A stretch of 53,480 bases of DNA. Origin: DATAEE01 sp036258175 (GTDB lineage Bacteria; Acidobacteriota; Vicinamibacteria; Vicinamibacterales; 2-12-FULL-66-21). Under the pieces are notes generated by a model. The model was not told the origin of the DNA, did not search any database, and saw only the letters and a program-made list of their open reading frames with translations. This document shows, one piece after another, positions 24,828 through 34,000 of the stretch. The stretch spans positions 1 to 53,480 of the forward strand of contig DATAEE010000100.1 of NCBI GenBank assembly GCA_036258175.1, in the 5' to 3' direction. Within the stretch, counting starts at the first letter, position 1. Every line of letters starts with the position of its first letter. A program made the translations under genes and the position numbers.

Positions 24828-25039
24828 AGGCCGCGGGCGTGCGGGCCGCCCCAGCCTTCGCGCGTCAACGCGCGCTGGAGATCCGCCCAGCGCTGATTCA
24901 GCTCCCTGGGACCACTGAATCGCTCGACGCGGATCGCCGAATCCGGCCGATCGATGACTAGCTCATACCCCTCGCCGCCCGAATCCGGCCGCACCTCGCA
25001 GCGGATGCTCACCGCTCCGCGACGGAAAAAGTAGTACAT
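24824..25039 (-). CDS. Small hypothetical protein
   Basis: 71 residues from ATG 25039 (MYYFFRRGAVSIRCEVRPDS). A longer frame would need a TTG start at 25111. It is a charged, probably cytoplasmic protein with EGYELVIDRPDSAIRVERFS, followed by a helix (PRELNQRWADLQRALTREGW). I do not recognise a family. The amino-acid pattern looks protein-like rather than a shadow, and the position (convergent, ending exactly at the cyclase stop) is normal for a real gene. Confidence 0.6.
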   Translation of the reverse strand: MYYFFRRGAVSIRCEVRPDSGGEGYELVIDRPDSAIRVERFSGPRELNQRWADLQRALTREGWGGPHARGL

Positions 25040-25166
25040 AGCACCCGAATCTTTCGGATCGTGTGCGCCCGCCGGATAGTGTGCGGTGCACGCCAGATCA
25101 CATTCGTGCAATCCGGTCCACGCAAATAGACCGTCCCGGGTCCGATATCCCTTTTGAGGTTTGGCC

Positions 25167-25194
25167 GTAACCGCGCGTCAACGCGGGGGTTTAC
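25167..25194. promoter_or_regulatory. Imperfect palindrome upstream of the small anchored protein gene
   Basis: GTAACC...CGCGT and ACGCG...GGTTTAC form an imperfect inverted repeat 50 bases before ATG 25244. It could be an operator or part of a promoter; it resembles the GTAACCGG sites near 23361. Evidence is weak. Confidence 0.22.
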
Positions 25195-25243
25195 CGCGCC
25201 AGGAGGGCGGCGGCACCGCTCCTGAATCCTCGGGGAGTCTTGT

Positions 25244-25768
25244 ATGCGCGCCAAGAGAACAAGAAAGGCGAAGGCTGGAAAAATGGCTAAGAAGCACAAG
25301 TCCAAGCAGGTCTCGAAAAAGACGTATGCGCGGATTCGTTTGCTCGCGGCGGCGGCGCTGGTGTTCTGCGCGGTGATGGCGATTGTCGTGGACGCCTCGG
25401 ATCAATCCAAAGCGACGCCGATCGCATTCGCCTCCACGTCCTCCTCGTCGTCATCGTCGGTGGCGCCGATTACGCAGAAACCCGCGGCAGCGGCGGCGAA
25501 GCCGACGCCCGACTCGACCTACGTGGGATGCCTGCGTGAGGACAACGGGAAGTTCGTGATGACCGAAATCGGCGGCCCCGACGCGCCGAAGTCACGGAAC
25601 TGGAAAACGATGTTCGTGACGAAGAAGGCTGGGAAGTTCGAGATCGCGCCGGTCGGCAGCCTGCGGCTGTCGCCCTACGTAAACCAGACCGTCCAGGTGA
25701 CGGGCAAGCGCAACGACAAGATGTTCGCCGCCCGCTCGCTGAAGGTCGTCGGGTCCACCTGTAACTAG
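25244..25768 (+). CDS. Small membrane-anchored/secreted hypothetical protein
   Basis: 174 residues. The N-terminus is very basic (Lys/Arg-rich, residues 1-31), then one helix (LLAAAALVFCAVMAIVV), a Ser-run and an Ala/Pro linker, and a compact C-terminal domain. That domain contains TYVGCLREDNGKFVMTEIGG and YVNQTVQVTGKRNDKMFAAR, ending in a Cys. The domain pattern (VGCL..., then V-x-V-T-G near the end) matches small OB-fold-like secreted proteins common in Acidobacteriota. The two Cys residues flanking the domain could form a disulfide. GGGGAG precedes the ATG. It has its own terminator at 25849-25880. Function is unknown. Confidence 0.75.
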   Translation: MRAKRTRKAKAGKMAKKHKSKQVSKKTYARIRLLAAAALVFCAVMAIVVDASDQSKATPIAFASTSSSSSSSVAPITQKPAAAAAKPTPDSTYVGCLREDNGKFVMTEIGGPDAPKSRNWKTMFVTKKAGKFEIAPVGSLRLSPYVNQTVQVTGKRNDKMFAARSLKVVGSTCN

Positions 25769-25771
25769 GTA

Positions 25772-25835
25772 GTCCCTCGGGCCTGGTACCTAGGGCCTCG
25801 GGCAGTGCCTCGGGGCTCATGCCTCGTTTGAGTTT
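25772..25835. repeat. CCTCGGG-vocabulary repeat after the small protein gene
   Basis: Four or five degenerate units (CCTCGGGCC, CCTAGGGCC, CCTCGGGCA, CCTCGGGGC) with a GGTACC core stand between the stop codon and the terminator. It resembles the other themed repeats in using a roughly nine-base unit, but the sequence is unrelated. Confidence 0.55.
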
Positions 25836-25848
25836 GTCGACGCTAGGG

Positions 25849-25880
25849 GGCCGGTCGAAAGACCGGCCTCTTTCTTTTGT
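25849..25880 (+). terminator. Intrinsic transcription terminator
   Basis: GGCCGGTC-GAAA-GACCGGCC forms a perfect 8-base stem with a stable GAAA tetraloop. The T-rich tail TCTTTCTTTTG follows on the plus strand. It lies 80 bases after the stop of the small anchored protein gene. This is the clearest Rho-independent terminator in the window. Confidence 0.88.
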
Positions 25881-25904
25881 CTCCGTCAATCGGGCCATCG
25901 TGTC

Positions 25905-26018
25905 ATCGATCTATCGCGCTAAATGTTCGCCGGTTATCGCGATATTCCGATATCCACTTCAGATACCCCGATAGACCGATCCCCCGCTGTCCCGATGACT
26001 TGAATCGATGACGCGATC
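25905..26018. repeat. Intergenic CGAT-vocabulary inverted repeat (family C, copy 1)
   Basis: Degenerate CGATATC/CGATGAC units. The left half and the complement of the right half share the same order of motifs (ATCG...GTCATCGAT...CGGATATC), giving a long imperfect hairpin centred near 25958. Its right end (from about 25988) is nearly identical to the right end of the element at 34540-34735. The element includes the stop codon of the kinase gene (26017). Confidence 0.75.
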
Positions 26019-29000
26019 ATCCGTGGACAGATGTACTGCGCACCAGCTCGCTTGCCAGAAAACTCTCACGAAGTCGCCGATCGTCGAGCTGCCCGACGAT
26101 GCGCGTGACCGACGCGCGCGCTTCGTCCGCGAGGGCATCGGTCCCATCGATCGCAAGCAGCGCGTTGAGCGCCGACAGCAGCACAATCGGGTCGCCGAGC
26201 GTTCGCGCCAGGCCGACCGCGCGCGACGCATCGTCACGAGCCTCGGAAACCTTGTTCAGTCCGGAGCGCGCCCGTGCGCGTGTAATGAGCCCGAGGATCT
26301 CGTACTTCTTACGTGACCGAGCCCGGCTGTCTTCGATGCACTCCGAGGCCGCGGTGACCGCCTCGTCCCAGTGTCCGCGCGCGAGCGCGAGCTCCGCGCG
26401 TGCTTCGCTCATGCGCAGCCGCCACAACCAGCCGTGCCAGCCGCTCGCCGCCGCAACCGACGCCGCCACGTCGTCCACGATGGCGTCGGCCCGCCCCGGC
26501 TCGTGCGTCCGCGCGTACACGAACAGCAGATCGATGCTGGAGCTGACGAGCGGCGGTGCGAAGCTCACGCGCCTGGCGAGCTCGCGCGCTTCATGGGCGG
26601 TGGCCTCGCCGCGCTTGTAATCACCGAGCGCGATCTCGACGCCGGCGGCCATCGCGATCCCACGCGCCAGCATGGGCAGGACGCCATATTGACGACCGAA
26701 CGTGCGCAGCTCGTCGAACGCCTTTCGCGCCTCCGCATAGCGACCTGCGGCGGCGAGGCTGATCCCGAGGTGCTGGAGCGCGTACACCCGGAAGTTCGGA
26801 TCCGGTGCAGTCCGGGAGCTCTCGATCGACTCGACAGCGCGTTGCACCGCCTCGTCGATGCGACCAAGGTGATACAGCGTGATGACCGTCCGGGAGAGGC
26901 CGAAGGTCCTGGCGCCGCCGATCCGCGCCATCGCCTGGCGGTCCATTTCCGCCGCCCCGACGACGTCGCCGTCGGCGTTCATCACGCCCGCCACCCACGA
27001 CATCGCGTCGGCGACGAGATCGTCGTGGCCCAGCGATTCGGCGATGGTCAGCTCTTCGCCGGCGTAGCGCCGTACGGCCGGCGTGTCGAGCATCCAGAAC
27101 GCGCATTTTGAGAGCTGTCCGAGCACCTCGGCGCGCTGCACTGTCGGGCCGGGGTCGATCAGATCCAGCGCACGTTCCAGCTCCTGACGGGCCGGCGCCC
27201 ACATCCCGAGGTCGCCGAAGGCGCGGCCGCGCCGCGAATGCAGATCGAGCCGGCGCTCGCGCGCGGCGCGATCGGCTGGCAGGAAATCGAGCGCCTGCAG
27301 CGCGAGGTTGTAGAACCGGGCGGCTTCTTCGAGCGCGAACGCCGCCGCGGCGCGCTCGGCCGCCCGGACGGCGTAGGTAATCGCCCGTTCCGCGTCCGCG
27401 GCCGACGCCGCCTGCGAGTAGTGATACGCGAGGTCGGCCAGCGGCTCATTGCCCGGCGGAGCAAGGCGCTCGATGGTCTCGGCGACCTGGCGATGCAGCC
27501 GCGCGCGGCGCGTCGTCGTTGGCTCGGCGTACAGCGTGTCGCGCACGAGCGCGTGGGTGAACGCGTAGCGGCCAGGCACCCCGGGCGCTTCTTGCACGAG
27601 CCGCGCCCCGAGCGCCTCGTCCACGACGTCGAGGAGCCGATCTTCGGGGAGATCGGCAAGCGCCTGCAGGACCGGAAGGCTGAACTCACGGCCGACGACC
27701 GCAGCCAAGCCGAGCACGCGGTTGCAAGGGTCGCTCAGGCGCGCGAGCCGCCGGCCGATGACCTCGCGGACGCCCTCCGGCACGCCGAGCTCCTTCCCGC
27801 CCCTCGCGCCCTGCGGCTGGTCGAAGCGCGTCAGCGCGCCGGTCTCGGTCAGATGGCGCAGCACTTCGCCGATGAAAAACGGATTGCCCTCGGTGTTCTC
27901 GGCGACGGCCCGCGTGAGGGTGGACGGGCTGTCGCGGCCGATCGAGTGGGTGATGAGCTCCTCGACGTGCGCCTCGCTCAGCCCGCGCAGCCCGATCCGG
28001 ACGACCCCTTCGTCGCGCCGAAGATCCGCAAGGATCTCCGCGAGCGGGTGCGTGCGTCCCAGCTCGGTCTCGCGGTACGTCGCGACGAGGCACAGCGGCG
28101 CTTCGTGCGACGAGCGGACCAGATGCCGGAGCATGAGCAGGGTGGGACGATCCGCCCAGTGCAGGTCCTCGAGGACGATCAGGAGCGGTCGCGACTGGGC
28201 GATGGCCGACAGCAGCGCCGCCGTCGCTTCGAACAACCGGTATCGCTGCCCTTCGGGGCTCGACTCGACCTGATCCGCCGGCACGGCGGCACGCCGGCGC
28301 AGCGCCGGCACGAGATGCGCGAGCTCGCGGACGCCATCGACGTTGCCGAGCTGCGCTTCGAGCAGGCCGAGCGGGCATTCGCGCGCGTACCACTCGATCG
28401 CCTCGACGAACGGCTGATACGGCACGAGCGCTTCCTGCTCCGACCGGCCGAGCAGCGTGATCCCGCCGTCGGCGATCGACCGCGCGAACTCGCCCACGAA
28501 GCGCGTCTTGCCGATGCCAGGCTCGCCGCCAACCAGCACGAGCTGACGGCGTCCCGCGCGGGCTCGGTCCCAGGACGCGCGCATCGCGCCCAGCTCCGAG
28601 TCGCGGCCGACGAGCGCGGTCTGGCCTTCAGCCGGCCGCGCGAACGCCGGCGGCGGCGCGATCACGATCTGCGACGGGTCGATGGCGCTGATCCCATGGA
28701 GCGACCGTTGGCCCGATATCGCTTCAAGGGCGGCGAGCGCTTCGCCCGCGCGTTGATATCGGTTCTCCGGATCGCGCGTGAGACAGCGCTCGATAACTCG
28801 GCGGACCGCGGGATCGACGTGCGGAGGCGGCGGCGTTGCCGGCTCCGTCAGGATCGCCGCCATGAGCTCTGGAACGGTCGCCCGGTCGAACGGCTTCGAG
28901 CCGCCGACGAGCTCCTGCAGCAGGACGCCGACCGACCAGACGTCGCTGCGCGTGTCGGCGGGCGCGCCGCGGAGCTGCTCGGGTGACATCGCGTGCGGCG

Positions 29001-29514
29001 TCCCGCGTGCGTATCCGGTCTCCGTCATCGCCGCGTCGCCGACTGCCGGCCGGCGCGCAAGGCCGAAATCCACCACCTTGATCCGGCCGCTCGCCGTCAG
29101 GAGCACGTTAGCCGTCTTGAGATCGCCATGGACGACGCCGCGCTCGTGGGCGTGCGCGACTGCGCCGACGATCTGCATGGCGACGTCCATCACACGCTCT
29201 CGCGGCGCACGGCCGGCGGCGATCAGCTCGCTGAGCGGCTGGCCTTCGATGTACTCCATCACGATGAAGGGGCGGTTGCCGTCCTCGGCGACTTCGTAGA
29301 CGGTGCAGATGTTCGGATGATTGAGCGCCGAGACCGACCGCGCTTCCGCGAGGATCCGCGCCGGCGCCTCTCGATCGTCTTCCGCGTGTATGAGCTTGAT
29401 TGCGACCGACCGCTGCAGCCGGCCATCGAACGCGAGGTAAACGGACCCCATGCCTCCAGCCCCGAGGAGGTTTTGTATTTCGTACTGCCGCACGCGGTCG
29501 CCGGTTTGAAGCAT
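26017..29514 (-). CDS. Ser/Thr protein kinase fused to AAA/NACHT-like ATPase and TPR domains
   Basis: About 1165 residues. The kinase domain (about 10-270) has the Gly loop GAGGMG (18-23), VAIK with K40, a catalytic loop HGDLKTANVLL (D131, K133) and DFG at 149-151. The usual Arg before the catalytic Asp is Gly, so this is a non-RD kinase. An ATPase follows from about residue 310 with Walker A GGEPGIGKT near 345 and Walker B-like LLIVLEDLHWAD. The region from about 700 onward consists of TPR-like helical pairs. This resembles bacterial kinase-LuxR/MalT-type signal ATPases but lacks a C-terminal DNA-binding domain. It is probably a soluble signalling hub; its targets are unknown. The start is ATG 29514, although TTG 29517 is adjacent. 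It is divergent from the GDSL esterase, with a palindromic AGTATACT in the shared gap. Confidence 0.93.
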   Translation of the reverse strand: MLQTGDRVRQYEIQNLLGAGGMGSVYLAFDGRLQRSVAIKLIHAEDDREAPARILAEARSVSALNHPNICTVYEVAEDGNRPFIVMEYIEGQPLSELIAAGRAPRERVMDVAMQIVGAVAHAHERGVVHGDLKTANVLLTASGRIKVVDFGLARRPAVGDAAMTETGYARGTPHAMSPEQLRGAPADTRSDVWSVGVLLQELVGGSKPFDRATVPELMAAILTEPATPPPPHVDPAVRRVIERCLTRDPENRYQRAGEALAALEAISGQRSLHGISAIDPSQIVIAPPPAFARPAEGQTALVGRDSELGAMRASWDRARAGRRQLVLVGGEPGIGKTRFVGEFARSIADGGITLLGRSEQEALVPYQPFVEAIEWYARECPLGLLEAQLGNVDGVRELAHLVPALRRRAAVPADQVESSPEGQRYRLFEATAALLSAIAQSRPLLIVLEDLHWADRPTLLMLRHLVRSSHEAPLCLVATYRETELGRTHPLAEILADLRRDEGVVRIGLRGLSEAHVEELITHSIGRDSPSTLTRAVAENTEGNPFFIGEVLRHLTETGALTRFDQPQGARGGKELGVPEGVREVIGRRLARLSDPCNRVLGLAAVVGREFSLPVLQALADLPEDRLLDVVDEALGARLVQEAPGVPGRYAFTHALVRDTLYAEPTTTRRARLHRQVAETIERLAPPGNEPLADLAYHYSQAASAADAERAITYAVRAAERAAAAFALEEAARFYNLALQALDFLPADRAARERRLDLHSRRGRAFGDLGMWAPARQELERALDLIDPGPTVQRAEVLGQLSKCAFWMLDTPAVRRYAGEELTIAESLGHDDLVADAMSWVAGVMNADGDVVGAAEMDRQAMARIGGARTFGLSRTVITLYHLGRIDEAVQRAVESIESSRTAPDPNFRVYALQHLGISLAAAGRYAEARKAFDELRTFGRQYGVLPMLARGIAMAAGVEIALGDYKRGEATAHEARELARRVSFAPPLVSSSIDLLFVYARTHEPGRADAIVDDVAASVAAASGWHGWLWRLRMSEARAELALARGHWDEAVTAASECIEDSRARSRKKYEILGLITRARARSGLNKVSEARDDASRAVGLARTLGDPIVLLSALNALLAIDGTDALADEARASVTRIVGQLDDRRLRESFLASELVRSTSVHG

Positions 29515-29553
29515 CAACCCCGACCTTTAATGCCCGAGTATACTTCCCGTCTT

Positions 29554-30321
29554 ATGTTCATTCTCTTGACGCTTTTCTTACTTCAGGCGCCGCCGGCCGC
29601 CGGTGAGCTTCCAAGTTGTCCCGAACTGGCCCGCGCGATTACCGATATGACGCGGCAGGACGCGCGGTTGCGCGACTGGCCCCAGCTCGGCCGCTACCGC
29701 GACGCGAACCGGCAGCTGCCGCCGCCGGCCGCGGGCGACTCGCGTGTCGTGTTCATGGGGGATTCGATCACCGATCTGTGGCAGCAGCCGCAATTCGGCG
29801 GCTTCTTTCCGGGAAAGCCCTACGTCGATCGCGGGATCAGCGGGCAGACGACACCGCAGATGCTGATCCGCTTCCGGCCCGACGTGCTCGATCTGAAGCC
29901 GAAGGCGGTCGTCATCCTCGCCGGCACGAACGATATCGCGGGCAACACCGGACCGATGACGAACGAGGAGATCCAGGCGAACCTCGCGTCGATGAGCGAG
30001 CTCGCGCGCGCGAACGGCGTCAAGGTCGTTCTCGCGAGCATCCTGCCGGTCAGCGCGTACCACGTGCAGCCCGGCGGTCCGCCGCAGACGACCCGGCGGC
30101 CGATGGAACGGATCCGCGCGCTGAACGAGTGGCTCAAGACGTACGCGGCCGCCAACGGCTACCTGTATCTGGACTACTTCTCCGCCATGACCGACCAGTC
30201 AGGCCTGCTGCGCACGGAGCTGAGCGAGGACGATCTCCACCCGAATGCGAAGGGCTACGAGATCATGGGGCCGCTGGCGGAGGCGGCGATTCAGAAGGCG
30301 CTTACTCGCCACTCCCCTTGA
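29554..30321 (+). CDS. Secreted SGNH/GDSL-family esterase
   Basis: About 255 residues from ATG 29554, which gives a compact signal peptide (MFILLTLFLLQAPPAAG). ATG 29530 would add eight polar residues. The SGNH blocks are present: block I VVFMGDSITDLW (nucleophile Ser), block II around VDRGISGQTT (Gly), block III AVVILAGTNDIAGNTGP (Asn), and block V DDLHPNAKGYEIM (Asp and His). It should hydrolyse acyl or acetyl esters in the periplasm or outside. A TATACT sequence 10 bases upstream could be a -10 box for a near-leaderless transcript. The end overlaps the convergent zinc-ribbon gene by 20 bases. Confidence 0.92.
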   Translation: MFILLTLFLLQAPPAAGELPSCPELARAITDMTRQDARLRDWPQLGRYRDANRQLPPPAAGDSRVVFMGDSITDLWQQPQFGGFFPGKPYVDRGISGQTTPQMLIRFRPDVLDLKPKAVVILAGTNDIAGNTGPMTNEEIQANLASMSELARANGVKVVLASILPVSAYHVQPGGPPQTTRRPMERIRALNEWLKTYAAANGYLYLDYFSAMTDQSGLLRTELSEDDLHPNAKGYEIMGPLAEAAIQKALTRHSP

Positions 30322-30946
30322 ACTGATCGTCTTCGTCCGCGAAGAGGACGTTGAAGCTCGTGAGCGTCCCGTAGCAGCCGCTGACGTACCCCTGCAGCTT
30401 GACCTTCACATCGTCCGGCAGATCCGACGCGTTCACTTGCTGCTCGAGCGTCCGCAGCCGATTCCGCAGCATCACGACCTTATGAAAGAACGTCTCGATG
30501 GGCCAGCTCTTCTCCTGCAGGCCCGGCGTTCCCGGACGCAGGACAAGCGCGCCGCCGCGCCATTTCTCGGCCGGGGCGACGGGCGTGATGCCGGTCTCCT
30601 CACGGATGATGCGCCGCAGCAGCAGCTCGAGATCAGTGGTGGAATTCTGGGGGAGCATGATGGGCGGCGCGCTCCTTTCGCGATCGCTCACGATCGAGAC
30701 CGCGGGGGACGAACGGCCCTCGCGAACGGCGGACGATGGGCCCGGCGTCGCGGACGTCGCAACCCGGGGCCCTCCGCGATAGTTGTGCTGGCTGCGGCAG
30801 TACCCGCAGGCGACGCGCAGCGGCCGGCCTGCTGGATCGGCCGCAATCACCGTGTGCATGCGATCCATCTTGCACGCATGGCAGGAGTCCTCGATGGATT
30901 CGCCAGCTCGATACGTTCGGCCCGTCGACATGACAGGGTCCATCAT
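30302..30946 (-). CDS. Hypothetical protein with N-terminal zinc ribbon
   Basis: About 214 residues from ATG 30946; starts at 30943 and 30931 are also possible. Two CxxC knuckles, CHAC (near residue 23) and CGYC (near 48), are spaced like a zinc ribbon and followed by RSQHNYRGGPR. The middle (about 60-110) is low complexity. The C-terminal half is helical with LELLLRRIIREETGI, KVVMLRNRLRTLEQQV (coiled-coil-like) and LQGYVSGCYGTLTSFNVLFA. I recognise the zinc-ribbon plus helical layout from conserved hypothetical bacterial proteins but no function. Translation begins beside a themed repeat (30965-31083). Confidence 0.8.
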   Translation of the reverse strand: MMDPVMSTGRTYRAGESIEDSCHACKMDRMHTVIAADPAGRPLRVACGYCRSQHNYRGGPRVATSATPGPSSAVREGRSSPAVSIVSDRERSAPPIMLPQNSTTDLELLLRRIIREETGITPVAPAEKWRGGALVLRPGTPGLQEKSWPIETFFHKVVMLRNRLRTLEQQVNASDLPDDVKVKLQGYVSGCYGTLTSFNVLFADEDDQFKGSGE

Positions 30947-30964
30947 TGCACGAGCTAGCCACCG

Positions 30965-31083
30965 AGTGCTCAAGGTTCAGAGTTCGGTTCACGGTCCGAG
31001 CGATTCGAACCGTCAACGTGAACCGAACCGTTAACCTCGAACCCCGAACCTCACCTTGAACCTTGCACGCTGAACCTAGAACC
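30965..31083. repeat. Intergenic GGTTCA-vocabulary inverted repeat (family D)
   Basis: The left part reads GGTTCA/GTTCGG, and the right part is made of the complements GAACC/TGAACC. The turn lies near 31010, so the whole element can fold back on itself. It separates two minus-strand genes and includes the stop codon (31076-31078) of the amidohydrolase. Confidence 0.75.
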
Positions 31084-34000
31084 GTGGCGATGTCGTTGGC
31101 GTCGTGCTCTTCGTTCTACGTTCGTGATAGTCAACCGGCCGATCGTCGGTCTTGAGCGAGTCGGGATCGATCCAGTAGTAGTCGCCGAAGGGGCGCTTCT
31201 CGGGCCAGATCTCGTCGAGCGTCGCAGCGTCGTACAGGATCCCGCCCTTCATCACGTACTGAATGTCCGTCGTGTTGCGGATGTTCTGCAGCGGGTTGGA
31301 GTTGAGGACCATCAGGTCGCCCAGCTTGCCCGTCGCGATCGAGCCGATATCCTTCGACGCGCCGAGGAAGTGCGCGCCGTGCACGCTCGCGAGCTCGAGC
31401 GCGCCCATCGGTCCCATCGCCGACGCGGCCATCCAGACTTCCCAGTGTGAGCCGATCCCGTGCTGCTGGCCGTGTGAGCCGATGGCGCCGTAGCCGCCGT
31501 TGGCGATGATATCCGCCAGCCCCTGCGCGAGCAGCGGGAAGCTGTAGTCGCTCGCCGGCCGCGTGATGCGCCGGCGCGCGTGCGGGATGAGCTGCCGCCA
31601 CGGCATCCAGCGCCGCATCTTCTCGTCCTTCCAGGTGTCGCTCTCCTGCCAGAAGTACTCCTCGTTCCACGCCGCCGAGCCGCCGACGATGAAGGTGGGC
31701 GAGTAGACGGCTTTGGCCTGACCGAAGAACTTTGCCGCGTCCTGATAGAGCGGCATGTAGCTCATGGGATGTTCCCAGCCGGTCTGGCCGTCGACGATCA
31801 TGCTCAGGTTGTACTCGACCGAGTCCCCCTCGGCGCTGACCATCAGCCCCTTCTTGCGCGCGATGTCCGAGATCCACTGCCGCTGGTCGCGCCGCGGCTG
31901 GAGGTACTGCTTGATCGAGACCGCACCCCACGACTGCAGCCGCGCGACGTTCTGCTCGGCCACTTCGTAGCTCGAGATCTCGTTCTGCCGCGGCCCGTCG
32001 CCGCGGTACAGCGGATCGCCGGTGCTGTAGGTTCGGGGGCCGATCATCAGCCCCGCCTCAATCAGTTCTGCGGCCGGGAAGATGTTCTGGGACCACATCG
32101 AGTTGTCGAGGTTCGTCGTCACGCCGTACGCGAGGTAGATGGCGGTCTCGGAGCTTCGTGACGGCGTAATGCCGGCGTGCTCACGGTGATGATGCGCGTG
32201 CATGTCGACGAAGCCGGGAATGATCGTCTTCTCCTTCGCGTCCACGACGCGCTCGATGCCCGACGTCGAGCACTGCCCCACGCACGCGACGCGTCCGTTC
32301 GTGACAACCACCGTGCCGCTCTCGATGACCTGCTTGTTCTCGAGCGTGACAATGCGCGCGTTGGTGAGCGCGATCGAGCCTTTGGGGACCCGGCGTGGGA
32401 TGGAGAGCTTGATCGCGGTCTCGTCCGTTTTCTTCGAACTGACGTGATAGATGAAATGCCGCGGGCCGCTGCCGAACTCGATGGTGTCATTGTCTCGCCA
32501 CCGGGGAAAGAGGCCGCCCTCCTTGCTGACCTGCGTGACAGGCAGCTTGCCCTTGCGCTTTTCCAGCTTCACCGGCGTCGTCCCCGTGCCCTCGAGCGGG
32601 AGCGGCGTGAGATAGATATTGTCCCCTTCGTCGAACGCGACCCATTTGCCGTCGGGTGACGGCACGAGCTCGTCCGAGTACTCGAAGATGAGATGGGTGC
32701 GGCGATCGCTGCCGTCTGGTTTTACGGACACGAGGTGCGTCACCTGCTGCGGCCCCTGTCCCCCCTGACCGGACTGACGTTCTTCTTTCTGCTCGGGAAA
32801 GAAGATCCTTCCGTCCGGACCGAAGGAGGCGCGCACGATCTGGCGGCGGCCCGCCGTTCCTTCCACGCGCGTAATTGTCTCGGGCTCGCCGCCCGTCGTC
32901 TTGACACGGACCAGCTCGAACCACGGATTGCGCGTCAGCGTCCGACCGCGGAACGACTCCCCGGCGCCGCGCGAGATCACGATCGAAGAACCGTCGGGGC
33001 TCCAGACCGGGTTCACGTATTCACCCGGATGCGGCGTCAGCTGCTGCGGTGTCGCTGGCGCACTGCCCACGTCCACCTTCCACAGGTGGCCGTACTCCTT
33101 TTCGTTCCATGTGGTGAATGCGATCGAGCGCCCGTCGGGCGACCAGGCGGGCGCGAACTCGAAGCGGTCCGTGGCGAATCCGGCTGGCTTGCCGAAGGCG
33201 TCGGGGGTGAGACGTCGTGGGCCGGTCTGAAGACCGGCCCCACCCATGTCCATGATCCAGATACGCCCGACCGCCTGGAACGCGAGTCGTTTGCCATCGG
33301 GTGACCCCGTCTGCCAGCGCGCGAACTTCACGTCGAACGGCCCGTCGGGAATCTCGACGTTCTTGTAGGCCATCTCGGACACTGTGCGCTTCACGCGCGC
33401 GGTGAACGGAATCGTGTCGACCGTGCCAGACGCCGCGTCTACGCGTCGGATTTTTCCGCCCTGCGCGATCACGATCGACTTGCTGTCGCGCGCCCAGGCG
33501 TAACCCGGCAGCACACGCCAGGTTTTCATGCCTTCGCCCATGTCCACTTCGATCGGATCCATCAACAGGCGCTCACGTCCGGTCGTCAGATCGCGGAGCC
33601 ACAGCGCGGTACGCGGGCCGAACTTGTGTCCTTTGTAGGAAATCGTCCCGTCGGGGATCCGGCGCGCGAACGCGAGGTGGCGTCCGTCGGGCGACGGCTC
33701 CGGCGCGACGCCGCCGCCACTCGAACCGCGGTTCTGCTGCGCGTTTGATCCGTCGGTGATTTCGGCGACCTCGCCAGTCTTCCGTTCCAGCCTGCGAATC
33801 TGGTACGCGCCCGCCGTCATGTCGCGGCGGCCCGACCACGCCTGCTGTCCGTCGCTCGCGTGGAAGTAGAGATACTTCCCGTCTTGGGACAGCGACGGGG
33901 ACGCCGCGCCCTGCTGATCGCGCCCGGTCAGCTCGACGCCCTCGCCGCCGTCGCGATGGAACATCCACAGCCCGGCGCCGCCGGGCCCCGCGTTCGGCCG

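Noticed and set aside
27238..28986. A 582-codon plus-strand open frame
   Set aside because: Antisense to the ATPase/TPR part of the kinase protein, which has clear motifs.
29539..29544. TATACT as a full promoter for the esterase or the kinase
   Set aside because: No -35 at proper distance in either direction; kept only as a remark in the gene entries.
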